A DNA stretch of 64,000 nucleotides, from NCBI GenBank assembly GCA_014529385.2, contig CM043969.1, forward strand, positions 72,070,676-72,134,675. The letters are read 5' to 3'. Position numbers and translations under genes: made by a program. A model generated the notes under the pieces. It saw nothing but the letters and a program-made list of their open reading frames with translations. It ran no database searches and was not told where the DNA came from. Each line of letters begins with the position of its first letter. Positions within the stretch are counted from its first letter, which is position 1. This document shows positions 10,331-20,794 of this stretch, piece after piece. The DNA is from Adiantum capillus-veneris (lineage: Eukaryota; Streptophyta; Polypodiopsida; Polypodiales; Pteridaceae).

Positions 10331-11560
10331 TCTTAGATGCACATGCCTTCAAGATGCGTGCATAGGTGATCGCATCTGGAGAGAGGACCTCGCTTCACAT
10401 CTGCTGTGGGACAAACCGTGCAATCAATGCATTTCAAGAGGCCACGCTCTAGATAGGAAATTGAAAAAGGCCTAGAGCTTTCTGGCCATGCTCTTGTTTT
10501 GCGTATCCTGCGAGCAGTGCATTCCAAGAGACGCCGTTTCAAGTGATCCTTACCCGGGGATAGAGAGAGATATTTCTTTGCATTTGCTAAAAATAGCCTA
10601 CAGCTTTGTGGCCCTGCTCTTATTGCGCACATCCCACAATTGGTGCATTCCAAGGGACAACATTCCAGACATGAAGCTCCGTAAACACTTCTTGTGCTTT
10701 CTCAAGCGTGCTGCATCTGGCATATATATTGACCAAGGCAGTGCTCACCGAGTGGAGAGATGGGCTCGCTTTGCATCTGTTCAAAACATCCCATGACTTT
10801 TGTCCATCTTTGCATCTTCCGAATTGCGACGTGCCTTCAAGATGAGCCTAGGTGATTGCATCTAGAGAGATGTGCTCGTTTCATGTAGAGAGTTGCGCTC
10901 GCTTTGCATCACCTCAAAATATTCTAGAGCTTGCTTGTTTCTCTGATGTTCGGCACATCCCGCAATTAATGCATTCCAAGAGGCGAGATTCCGGACAAAA
11001 AGCTCCTCAAGCACTTTTGTGCTTTCTCAAGCAAATCACATTTGGCATATATATCGACCACGGCACTCCCAAGTACAACATATTTTTTCTTTTCAGCTAC
11101 CTCTGACTAACAATATAATCGTGAATTTTTGTGCCCATATCAACATCTTGCGTAGAGCCAAATGCCTTCAAGATGCATACGTAGGCGATTGCACCTGGAG
11201 AAGGCTTTCAAAGTGTTTTGCAAGTCATTGCTTCGAGTCTTGTGAAAGGAACCCAAAGCTTCCTTGCCACAGCCATGCTGAGCATATCCTGCAATCAACA
11301 CCACATTTGGCATACATATGGAGAATACATACTTTTATCCATGTCAATGTCTTGTAAAAGGGTATATTCAACCCCTGTTGCAATATCTCTGCCAGAATTG
11401 AGCACCATCCTTGATACATTCAATGACTTCGTGTATGAGGAAATGATATCGCCAACGTTGATGCCAACATAGTTATCATTGATATGCCAACATAGCTGTC
11501 TTGGCCGATATATATGCCAAATGTGGTGTGACCAGCAAGGGTTGGCCCTGTTCTAGAGAG
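10331..11560 (-). pseudogene. Degenerate PPR-coding DNA between duplicated segments
   Basis: The same DNA markers as in 4560-7380 recur, including AAGATGCRTRCRTAGG, GATYGCATCTGGAGAGAGG, GCATTCCAAGAGACG and ATATCGACCAMGGC. Minus-strand frames are short and out of phase with each other, so the stretch is non-functional PPR debris. Confidence 0.55.
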
Positions 11561-12182
11561 GGAGCTCCTTTGTGCTTTCTCTCACCCAGGGGAAGGCTCG
11601 TACCAGGTATCTTCTCATTGATTTTGTCACTCATGTCAATGGCTTGCATAAGGCCATTGACCTTCAAGATGCAAGCATAGGTAATGCATTTGGAGAAAAG
11701 CCTTCCATTTACATCTGCTTCCTGAGCTACCCTAGCACAATGAGGTTGGGCATATCCAGCAATCAATGCCTTTGAGGTGATGACATTCCGTAGGGAAAGC
11801 CCATCGAGATTTTTTCTTTCATTCATGAGGGAACCACATTTGACATAGAAGTATACCAATTTAAGCACAACCAAGTACAATATTTTTTCACCACCAATCC
11901 GCTATCAACAATCTCAATGTGAGAAACCCTCTCTTTGCATTTGTTTAAAGCAACCTAGGGCCATAAGAGCACTCCAAGAGACTTTGTATGGCGAGCATCC
12001 CTCATTTGCCTCCCGTAAAAGAAGACCATGTTTTTTTTGCCGTATCCATGTTGCACATATCTTGCAATCAACTGTCCCTGCCTAGCAATCACACCATGAA
12101 TTTTGATACCCATGTGCCAAGCACATCCTTTTCCAATAAACTTTGACTAATAATATAATTGTGAATTTTTGTGCCCATATCA
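11561..12182 (-). pseudogene. PPR relic, duplicated segment copy 2
   Basis: Minus-strand 11476-11880 stays open for 134 codons and contains LRNVITSKALIAGYAQPHC and CITYACILKVNGLMQAIDMS, both PPR-type. The DNA from 11588 onward parallels 9747-10330 through GTACCAGGTATCTTCTCATT, GCAAGCATAGRTAATGC and CTGCCTAGCAATCACA blocks. The duplicate ends about where the kinase-related gene fragment begins. Confidence 0.65.
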
Positions 12183-12438
12183 AAAAAAATTTTGCCATAT
12201 CAACCTTCCATGGAGAGCTTCCCACATGCACAGAAAACACTTATTCTTGCAATCCGGACTATGTCCCCATGCCGTGAGATTTGTCAACCAAAAACACTGG
12301 AGAGGCTCAAACCATACATATATCTTGCCGACAACCCGCAATGAGACTTCTACCATGCGGCCCTGCATCTCTTCACACACACATACATGGACTTCCATAA
12401 TATTGTGGTCAAACTTAGGTCGATCAATGAGTTTTTAC

Positions 12439-12961
12439 CCGCGCAAGATCCTCAATCACTACCACCTGATTAGCTTCCCTTTCAAAAATCTGATATACTG
12501 TGCAGGCTTGCCTCTCCCAATGTTTGAGAGCCTCTAGCTGGGTAACACTGCAGGCTGCTGCACAAAACACTTTGAAGTCCATCTTCTTGAATTGCAATGC
12601 ATCTACCTGTTGAATTAAGCATATATACATATGATAATGCAACTCCTCTATGTATCATGACTAACTACACACGTACAAAGGTAGAGCAAATACCGCCACA
12701 ATCATATCAAACATTCGGGACTCCTTCATTGCCTCTGTGGCATGTTTTGTCAATGCCTGGGTACACATGGCAAGCAAAAAGCTAGTCACCAAACTTGCAA
12801 ATCGTAGCTGAATTGAAATAACAATAACGCTCTGTCAAAAGTCTAAGGAATACTGATTTGAAATTTTCCAGCAATAATCGACCATTCTTTGAGGGCTTCA
12901 AACAAAGAAACTGGGCCCGAAGATAAAATAAATCATCCTCTGACAAAGTTTTTGCAAGTGC
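12439..12961 (-). CDS. Partial CDPK-related kinase (CRK) C-terminus, three exons
   Basis: Three minus-strand exons join in frame. Exon a is 12961-12854 (36 codons, ALAKTLSEDDLFYLRAQF...). Exon b is 12756-12694 (21 codons, ALTKHATEAMKESRMFDM...). Exon c is 12606-12439 (56 codons, VDALQFKKMDFKVFCAAAC, then LEALKHWERQACTVYQIFER). Introns begin GT and end AG. This matches the C-terminal EF-hand-like region of plant CDPK-related kinases, Ser/Thr kinases with degenerate EF-hands. Family landmarks seen are LFYLR.QF, ATEAMKESR, MDF..FCAAA and QLEAL..WE. No kinase domain lies upstream (beyond 12961) and the expected LHDWI.....LSFLGF ending is not found downstream. The fragment ends near a PPR-derived duplication. 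It is a truncated copy or part of a gene with very long introns. Confidence 0.7.
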
Positions 12962-14100
12962 CTGTTGCAATTATGAAATATCAAAACAATTGAACCCTCA
13001 ACTGAGTATTTAATCACCAGAAAAATGCTTTGAGGAATTAAAATACATGCATTAGCTTTACATCTGACTCTCACACAAAAGTATCCTAGAAAATAACAAA
13101 TAGTGTAAGTATTTTGATATGTTATATTGCATATTCTAACATTCTAACGAGGCTTTGATGTTAAGCATCAACATTCACCCTTAACTTGCCCTATAAGGAA
13201 ACACATCACAAAAATTCCACAAGATTTCCATTGACCCTCACAAAGAAGAGGCGCTTATTAGAGAACAAAGCCATAGGCCCCTGTAGTAACAATGAGGTAC
13301 AGCTTGACGTGTCGGTAGACAAGAATATCCAGGGGACCCTCGATTTGCACATGGATTCTGCCTGGAGCAGCATGCCTTCAAGATGCCTGTGTAGGTGACT
13401 CCTCGCTTCTTTTTGCCTGCGTTAAAAAAAGCTTGCTAATGCCAGCCACGTGGACGAACGTGCTTCCATATCTGTGATTTTGCCTTTTACGCTAACGAAG
13501 TAAACAACGCCGATACTCCATTCTTTGCACCTTCACGCGGAAGCACACCAGAGAATGAGCCCATGACACATATTAAAGGCCCTAGGCCCATGAAAAGCAA
13601 TATATATGAAAAGATTCAAGTTTTAAAAGCATCTAGTCTCGAAAAGCTTGTGCAAAAGGTCTAACTGTACAATTTGCCATGTCATCAGTAGTCAGCAAAA
13701 ATCCGTACTCTACCACATCATCAGCGCAAATCGCGGGCGTCCGTACACTGCCACATTATCAATAATTTATGCAAGAATTGAGAGTATGTGTGTGTGCTCC
13801 TACTTTATTTACTTGTTCTTTGAGTCACCTGGGTCCCATGAGTTGGTAAGAACTCATTTAAAAAAAATAAGCCACTCGGCAAGACTTAGTAAGTTAGTAA
13901 AACTTCTTCTGCTGCTTCTACTTCTGCTATTGCTGCTTCTTACGATTTAGGCCCCTCGGCCGAGATCTGCAATGGCTTGACACGTCAATAGTGTTTGTGA
14001 CAGTAACCATTGAATTTCTAACCAATACCACCATCGATGCCACCACCGCCAAATGGGTAAAACGGTTGGAGCCCGTATGCCTACCTCTATTATCCACATC
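12962..14100. other. Noncoding; no kinase exons recognised
   Basis: I looked on the minus strand for further CRK exons and found none. A CTTCTGCTGCTTCTA-like low-complexity run lies near 13905-13940. No RNA gene or transposon domain is evident until the Harbinger fragment at about 14100. Confidence 0.45.
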
Positions 14101-14690
14101 CTAGATTTGCACCGCATCAGCCAAAAGATTTCAAGGATGGTGGATCTATGTTTAAATTTTTCACCTTTTTAGGCATGAAAGATAGAAAAAAAGCTTTACA
14201 GTTCTTGGAGCACTTTGACATATCTATGACTCTTGTAGAAGTGAGCAGCTTGAGAGTGCGAGTGTATGTTGTGGGCGATTTGGCGTATAAGCCAACGAGT
14301 TTTCTTCTTAAAGCTTATAAATCCAAAGGGAGGCAAGACCGGCTACAAAAGAATCTTTTTAACAGACACATTGCGAAGGGTAGGGTCAAGGCTGAGAATG
14401 CCTTTGGTATTTTGAAAATCAATGGCGCATTCTCCGTGACGACCTTAATGTAAATCTTCCTTTTGGTCCCTTAGTTGTTATTGATTACTGCGTGCTACAC
14501 AATTTTGTGCAGCTGAAGGGAGAACCGGAGTTTTTGAAGCAAATTGACCCATGCCCCAATGCGGAGGAGACCATGAGGTGGCACACAATGATACGTCAGC
14601 GTGCGGTAGGTCTAAGAATGCGAACGGCACTATTTATGGATTTTAATAGGCAAATGTCGCAGACTCAAGTTGACTTTTGATGTGTTTGCC
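14100..14690 (+). pseudogene. PIF/Harbinger transposase (DDE_Tnp_4) fragment, left arm
   Basis: Plus-strand reading gives RVRVYVVGDLAYKPTSFLL, then RHIAKGRVKAENAFGILK, then (14492-14680) LHNFVQLKGEPEFLKQ. These are the second Asp region (VGDxAY), the Glu region (VENAFGxLK) and the C-terminal CVLHNF segment of the PIF/Harbinger DDE transposase, which cuts and joins DNA at 3-bp targets. The first catalytic Asp region and start are missing and a frameshift separates the two open stretches at about 14440. It is one arm of a large inverted repeat with 15780-16360. Confidence 0.75.
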
Positions 14691-16345
14691 ATGCAGGAAT
14701 AACTGGTTTCAACAGCACGTTTTTTGCATTGTTACATGTTTTTACATATGTGCATATTGTAATATTTTCTTGTTTCATATGTTTCCTCTTACGTGTTTTA
14801 TCAGCTTGTGTATTTCTTTCTTTGTGTGTGTTGCTTGATTGACTTGTGTTACATTCCATTAAAAATATATATATTTTATCCTTGAAAGGCATGGGTAACT
14901 TTGGGCAGAATGTATACATAGCCTATGGAGGGGCCGGGTTCGAATCCCAAGTAACTTTGACGGAGTGGATCTCCCCCCGTAGCATGCATCTACATAACTT
15001 CAACAAAAAAAAGCTTATTTAGATAGTTCTTAGCGAGGATTAGGCTTGTTAACTCTGAGCGGCCACTCTCCATGTATTCAAGAAAACAGCCACCTCCCGA
15101 CGGCCTGATAGCAACCCAACAAATAGGCATCAACCTGTAGCCAAGTGCTCAAAACCACCGACTGACCGGAGAATATTCTCGAGTGACCGTACGGCGGCCG
15201 CACGGCCTCATGTGCTAAGGCTAAGGGTTGGGTGGCCGCTCTCCGGTGACTTTAAAATCCCAAGAATATTCTCTGACTGGCCGATGGTTTTGAGCAATGA
15301 CTGCCAGTTGACGCCCATTTAATGCCCTCCCGTCAGGAGGTAGTCGATGTTTTGAACTCATGCAGAGTGGCCGCTTGGACTTAACAAGCATCAATCTTAC
15401 CTAAAATTTATCTAAATAAGCTTCTTTTTTTCTAGTTACGTATATGCATGCTACGGAGAGAGATCCACCCTGTCAAAGTCACTTGGAATTCAAACCTAAC
15501 CCTACACAGGCCATGGGCATGTTCTCCCCAAAGGTTGCCCAGGCCTTTCAAGGATAGAATGCTTTTCTTTTTTTCATGAAATGCAAACACAAGTCAATAA
15601 TGAGGATATGCAAGGAAAAAAACACACAACCTAATAAAACACACGAGTAAATATATGAAACAAGCAAATGCTACACTATATACACACACGTAAAAACATG
15701 CAACAATGGAAAAAAAAATCATTGAACCCAGCTGGCAAACACATCAAAACTCAGTTTGAGTCTCAAAATCAATACACACTGCCAGAATAAACACTCAATT
15801 TTACGACGTTCGCCTATTGAAATCCATTAATAGTCACGTGCGCATTCTTAGACATGCCACATACTGACGTGTCATTGCGCATCACCTCATGGTCTCCTCC
15901 ACATTGGGGTGTGGATCAATTTGCTCCAATGGCTCTGGTCCTCCCTTTAGTTGCACAAAATTGTGTAGCACCTAGCAAGCAATAACAACTAAGGGATCAA
16001 AGGGAAGATTTAGATTAAGGTCACGGAGAATGCGCCATCGATCTTTCAATATACCAAAGGAATTCTCAACCTTCAAGCTACCCTTCAAAATGTGTATCAA
16101 AAAAATTCTTTGTAGCAATTCTTGCCTCCCTTTGGATTTATAAGCTAACTCGTCATCTTATACACCGAATTAACCACAATATGCGGCCGCACTCTCGAAC
16201 CATTCACTTCCACAAGAGGCATATTTAAAACCTCGTTCCTCTTCATTTGAGCATATATTGTAGACCCCTTGAAGACTAGCATAATGTGAGCATATATTGT
16301 AGACCCCTTGAAGATTGGCATAATGTTCTCGCGGAATGGCCATGT
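14100..16345. repeat. Large inverted repeat (~1.1-kb arms), centre near 15222
   Basis: The left arm (14100 to ~15220) and right arm (~15225 to 16345) are reverse complements by eye. Paired blocks include the Harbinger frame, the AAAGGCATGGG / CCCAGGCCTTT block, AAGCTTATTTAGATA / TATCTAAATAAGCTT, AGCGGCCACTCTC / GAGTGGCCGCT and GGAGAATATTCTC / AAGAATATTCTC. A tRNA-like B-box sequence (GGTTCGAATCC at about 14937) lies in the left arm and a decayed version (GGTTTGAATTCC on the minus strand) in the right. The arms have diverged clearly, so this is an old head-to-head duplication. Confidence 0.7.
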
Positions 16346-16360
16346 GCAAGCCTCCATGGC
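15780..16360 (-). pseudogene. PIF/Harbinger transposase fragment, right arm
   Basis: Minus-strand 16357-16145 reads FRENIMPIFKGSTIYAQMK (interrupted by a duplication) and LVEVNGSRVRPHIVVNSVYK. The VGDSAY-type catalytic Asp is replaced by Asn (VVNSVY). Further along the minus strand the AFSV and CYTIL regions match the left-arm copy but in broken frames. A 39-bp tandem duplication (about 16249-16287 and 16288-16326) repeats the GGGTCTACAATATATGCTC block. The fragment reaches slightly further toward the N-terminus than the left arm. It is inactive. Confidence 0.7.
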
Positions 16361-16921
16361 ACGCAGCCACGAGCTTGATCAACTTGGATGGGCTCCCTAC
16401 ATCACCCATACGCGTCAAGACACGGGAGATGGGAAAGGATGAGTTTTTTCAACTCATGAAAGCCCTTGTAAGACATCCTATAGTACATTCTAATGATAGC
16501 TTGACAGTCTACCGGCCCTGATGTCCAAATGGTCGAGTGGATGGCATACCAAAATGTCACCTGCCTAGAGAAGCACCATCACATCCATGGCTCAATCCCA
16601 ATCAAACCCTTCTCTATCAAACCAGACATGGATGCAATGCAACAAACTACACAACAAAACAAAGAGAAAAACAGCCAAACTACACAGCTAAACAAAGAGA
16701 TTTTATTGCATCAACATCATCCATCTATATTTCCAAAAGAAAAAAGACACATTAAAGAATAACACAAAGCAAAAGTTTATTTCCATTTACTTCCTCCTTC
16801 CCTCTCTTCCTCCCTCAACAAAATTTAAAGTCGAGTAGCGACGTACCTTGTATTTGGTGACAATCTTCACGACGTCCATTTGAAATTTTATGTACATCTT
16901 CATTCGTCGAGCCTCCTATTC
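16361..16921. other. Transposase-derived flank and noncoding sequence
   Basis: On the minus strand, 16361-16430 continues Harbinger-like wording in another frame (SPSKLIKLVAACHGG), a region upstream of the DDE core. The rest, to the LTR at 16922, shows no gene. Confidence 0.45.
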
Positions 16922-17407
16922 TGTAGACGGCGAAGACAGTCTCAACGGGCGGGAATTTTCTTCTGGAAGCCGAACAGTGGATCAGTCAGTAATTACCACG
17001 GCGGTTACCACAGTAACTTCGAGAGGCTATAAATAGAACCCATTACATTGTAATTGGGCAGCTTGTATTTTGACTACTTACTCCTAGTCTCTTGGTTTTA
17101 GTCTCCAAAGCTGTTCTTGAGTTACAATCTCTTCACTTGTAATTCTACTCTGTAATCATTACTACAGTAGTCAATTGGGCTTTAGTCTGTTATACCTTGT
17201 ACTCGTTCTTCACAAACTCTGAATCTGAACCCGAAACACTTTTCCAGTCATTCAATCTGTTTCTAATCCCAGTAGAGTATTTCAGTTCAGTTAACTATTC
17301 CAGTTCGGTTTCCATATTCCATTCCAATTTCACTGAGTGAACTGACGACTTCCGGTAGCTGTAAATTCTTTGGAATCATCTATCTAAAGAGATCAGCTCC
17401 AATTCCA
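16922..17407 (+). repeat. 5' LTR of gag-only element, 486 bp
   Basis: Begins TGTAGACGGCGAAGACAG and ends AATTCCA. It is matched by 19141-19630 almost base for base, with a 4-bp insertion near the end of the 3' copy and scattered substitutions. A TATA box (TATAAATAG) is at 17029-17037, placing transcription start about 30 bases on. A PBS-like TGGCGATCACGG starts at 17411, three bases after the LTR. Confidence 0.85.
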
Positions 17408-17485
17408 TTTTGGCGATCACGGTGGCTAGAGCTGTTTGCTCGTTGACCAGAACACTTCTCCCAGTTTGAATTTTCAGTTGAAGTT

Positions 17486-18106
17486 ATGACACCCAAAACC
17501 AGCCGTGGTCGTAAACCATCCTACCGCGTTTACCCTATCCATGAGGAGTCAGAAAGAGATTCTGATCCTAAGAATGAACCGGGGACTGAGACTGAGGCTC
17601 AGGGGGAGCACAGTCATGCTGATGAGGCTAGGGACTCTCAGCACTCCAGTCAGTCCAAAAGAAGAAGGGCTAAGAGGGAAGAACGAAAGGCAAGGAGTTC
17701 TTGGACCACACATGGGGATGAAGGAGCCAAAGGCAGTAAAGGTAGTCGCCATAGTTCAAGTAGAAAAGCCAGGGAGGTGACAGAAACTAAGACTGAAGAA
17801 GAAATTGACTGGGATGCAGACACGGACCATTGCAAGAAATCTTCAAGGAGTCAGGTTCCTAAGGTGAGAAGAGACAGAAACGATGCTGATCGACATGATT
17901 ACACCTCTTCATTGAAAATTTCTTTTCCAGTTTTCAAAGGTGGGAAGACAGGTGACCCGGATGTTCATATCCAAGCCTTTGGACAGTATGCTGAGTTGAA
18001 AAATATTGATGAAGATGACTGGGGGCAATACTTTCCTCAAACATTAAAGGAGGCAGCAAGGAAATGGTACTACCATTACCCCAGCTTGCCAACTCAAATC
18101 ATATAA
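17486..18106 (+). CDS. Gag-like protein, N-terminal part (206 aa)
   Basis: The ATG at 17486 lies 78 bases after the 5' LTR. Residues 1-140 are highly charged with Arg/Lys/Ser/Glu runs (SKRRRAKREERKARSS). Residues about 148-203 (ISFPVFKGGKTGDPDVHIQ, then LKEAARKWYYHYP) match the start of the plant retrotransposon gag domain (PF03732 type): the F.G....D....F motif followed by A..W. Gag assembles the cytoplasmic particle that packages element RNA. The frame stops at 18106, but the gag domain appears to continue in another frame through about 18250 (RLEYSDNRGDEDILCELDKI, then SVRSYVEKIKELTK). That implies a frameshift. No CCHC knuckle is seen. Confidence 0.65.
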   Translation: MTPKTSRGRKPSYRVYPIHEESERDSDPKNEPGTETEAQGEHSHADEARDSQHSSQSKRRRAKREERKARSSWTTHGDEGAKGSKGSRHSSSRKAREVTETKTEEEIDWDADTDHCKKSSRSQVPKVRRDRNDADRHDYTSSLKISFPVFKGGKTGDPDVHIQAFGQYAELKNIDEDDWGQYFPQTLKEAARKWYYHYPSLPTQII

Positions 18107-18743
18107 CAAACTACTCAAAGCTTTCCGACTGGAATATTCAGATAACAGAGGAGATGAGGATATTCTCTGTGAATTGGATAAGATAAAGCAAAGGAAATTA
18201 TCAGTCAGAAGTTATGTTGAGAAAATCAAGGAGCTGACTAAGTAGCTGCAGGAACCACCATCAGAAAAGCGGTTGCGGACATGGTTTTAAATGGTTTCCG
18301 CAGTAAGAAACTTAGGGAACACGAGGATCACAAACCAGCTGCTGCAACTTACTAAGGAGTCCTCTAAAATCCCTGAAAAGGATGTTACGGCTACACCAGG
18401 CCTGGGACCACAGTACAGAGAGATGGCTGAGATTCTCTTTGAAGCTAGGATTAAAACAAATCAGCCTCTTCCAGAAGGATGGATCCATACAGGTTCGCAT
18501 TGTCATAAATTGGCCAGAACTCGTCTAACAAAAGGCAAACGCACGCTCTATGATCCCGACACCAAAACCTATCATCCTCTCACGCCTTATGAATTGGAAA
18601 TGACCACAAAAAGGTGGGATCAACTTGAGAAGGAGTCCATTTACAGACTTATCCAGAAGGACAATGCTGGCACTGGGACTTCTGAAACACCAACACGATC
18701 GAACGGCAAGAGGAAGCGGGTTCAGTGGAAGGATCCTGGGTAG
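18107..18743 (+). pseudogene. Gag continuation with frameshifts
   Basis: After the stop at 18106 the gag domain resumes in another frame to about 18245. A further open stretch at 18291-18743 (150 codons) holds a Lys/Thr-rich segment with ILFEARIKTNQPLPEGW and KRWDQLEKESIYRLIQ. No known domain is assignable to the second stretch. It ends before the 3' noncoding part of the element, which holds three near-identical short repeats (18740-18840) around CAGACGGTGGATTTT. Confidence 0.45.
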
Positions 18744-19125
18744 TTCCATCTCAGAATCCGATGGTGGATTTTTCCAGCCGTTCTCAAAATCAGACGGTGG
18801 ATTTTTCCATCCAATTTCAGAATCAGACGGTGGATTTTCCTAGCAAGGTGCTGGAATATTTTTGGTTGGACACCCTTGGAATTACAATTATAGGGTGTCA
18901 AGCACTCAACAAGCATGAAGTATGGTATAAAGTTAGCAATACCAGGAGAGTTAGCAACTTCAGAAGAGTATTATCATGAGGAAAATAGGCCAATTCATGA
19001 GGAACATAGGCCAACTCATGAGGAACATCGACCAACCCAGCAAGCAGGCGAAGAGGTTCCTCAACACCTCAGAAGAATCAGACCGTGGATTTTTTCAGAA
19101 ATTTTGGAGTCATACCAAAATTCAA

Positions 19126-19140
19126 GAAAGGAGGGAAGGA
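19126..19140 (+). other. Polypurine tract
   Basis: A purine run (AAAGGAGGGAAGGA) immediately precedes the 3' LTR at 19141, as needed to prime plus-strand DNA synthesis. Confidence 0.75.
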
Positions 19141-19630
19141 TGTAGACGGCGAAGACAGTCTAAACAGGCGGGAACTGTCTCCTGGAAGCCGAACAGTGGA
19201 TCAATCAGTAATTACCACAGCGGTTACCACAGTAACTTCGAGAGGCTATAAATAGGACCCATTACATTGTAATTGCGCTGCTTGTATTTTGACTTCTTAC
19301 TCCTAGTCTCTTGGTTTTAGTCTCCGAAGCTCTTCTTGAGTTACAATCTCTTAACTTGTAATTCTACTCTATAAACATTACTACAGTAGTCAATAGGGCT
19401 TCAATCTGTTATACCTTGTACTTGTTCTTCATAAACTCTCAATCTGAACCTGAAACACTTTTCCAGTCATTCAGTCTGTTTCTAATCCCAATAGAGTATT
19501 TCAGTTCAGTTAACTATTCCAGCTCAGTTTCCATATTCTATTCCAATTTCACTGACTGAACTGACGACTTCCGGTAGCTGTAAATTCTAACACTGGAATC
19601 AGCTATCTAAAGAGATCAGCTCCAATTCCA
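19141..19630 (+). repeat. 3' LTR of gag-only element, 490 bp
   Basis: Starts TGTAGACGGCGAAGACAG, has TATAAATAG at 19247-19255 and ends AATTCCA. It parallels 16922-17407 throughout. Confidence 0.85.
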
Positions 19631-20687
19631 TCATCCATCCTCAACTTCAACAATCTCTTCTCTTGGGCGGTCCGTCCTTTTTCGTAGACTTTCCTTGTTT
19701 GGGTCATCCCTTTTATCCCCTCCCCGAGCACTTTGGCAATAGATCCTAGCGATGTGCGTTTGGGCTCTTTGACTTTTTGCGACTGAACTCCTGGAAGGTC
19801 TTGTACCTGAGGTATCCGTGTTGCATTCCCCCATCGACTGTGCCACGCGCACTTGCAGTCTCCTCTATCATAGTCTCACTCTCGTCCCCAATCTCTCCCT
19901 CCCCCTTTTCCTCTCCATAAATGCTCCCTCTCCCTCTTGATCGTTGAAACCGGCTTGTAGGGCGTTAGACTTTAGGTTTCACCCGATCTTTACATTGTAA
20001 ACTTTATGACATAGGAACTTCACGAATAAGCCTGCAACTGGGAATTACACTTCAAACACGGCTTGGCAGCTAGAGTCCTTCCAAGCAGACAGCGACTCCC
20101 TCTAGGCCCCAAAGACTAGCGCCCCTTTCGGTATTTTTTTAGCCTTATTAAACTTAAGAGAAAACCCGCAAATTGCTACGAGCTATCCCACTTTTACCGG
20201 GCCGAAAATGACCTACTCTAGCTCGATTTTGACAGCATAACCGCAGTAGGAGGTTTCACATACAAAATCCCCGTGGAAGAGGTGACTTTCCCGGCGCATT
20301 CGAGCACTTTCTCAAACCCGGCGAGAATCTGCAGCACGCTGAATTCTCTACTTTCTGCCCCAAAAATGCACTAGACCACTTGTACAGTGATCCGCTAGCT
20401 TCCCTAAAGGTCTTGGGGGTATAGGGATCAATTAGGGTCAAAACCCTAAACCTGCAAAATTACACAGCAAGCTTCAACCTACTGTTTCGCGCTCCGCTTC
20501 GCGAGCTGGTCGCATCCGTAGCAAGCCCTCGAGCTCCCGCACCTATCAGGGCTACTTGCTTTTTGAATTGGAGGAGATTTCTCGCGTGAAATCTCTCCGA
20601 GTTCACCTGTACCTGTGAGGGATAAGCAATTAGCTAGTCCAGTACCTGTGCAAGAGGCTCTTGCCTCAGCAATCGCACATGAATCCA
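19631..20687. other. Noncoding, probably LTR-derived
   Basis: No domain is recognised in either strand. A GCGCCCCTTTCGGTATTT block near 20122 resembles GCGCCCTTTTCGGTATTT near 3147, hinting at a shared repeat family. The right part may belong to the 3' LTR of the minus-strand gypsy derivative that follows. Confidence 0.35.
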
Positions 20688-20794
20688 CACAACTCTACAT
20701 ACACATGAAAAGCCCTCGAGTGGGGGATCACGTTTCTGTATTCAAAGGGGGGGAGAGGTGCACGAGAGCGGAATCATCGTGCTACATAAGACAA

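Larger units (their letters stand above)
16922..19630 (+). mobile_element. Non-autonomous LTR retrotransposon with gag only (TR-GAG type)
   Basis: Two LTRs of about 490 bp bound a 1.73-kb interior that carries a PBS-like site (17411), a gag-like frame and a polypurine tract (purine run ending at 19140). No protease, RT, RNase H or integrase motif is present. This fits the TR-GAG class described in plants, which relies on an autonomous partner for pol functions. The expected 5-bp target-site duplication is not visible: TATTC precedes and TCATC follows. Confidence 0.8.

Noticed and set aside
12180-12398. Final exon of the CRK gene
   Set aside because: The minus-strand frame (EVHVCVCEEMQGRMVEV) does not match the conserved LHDWI...LSFLGF ending of the family.
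16917-19635. Target-site duplication for the gag-only element
   Set aside because: Flanks TATTC and TCATC do not match well enough to call.
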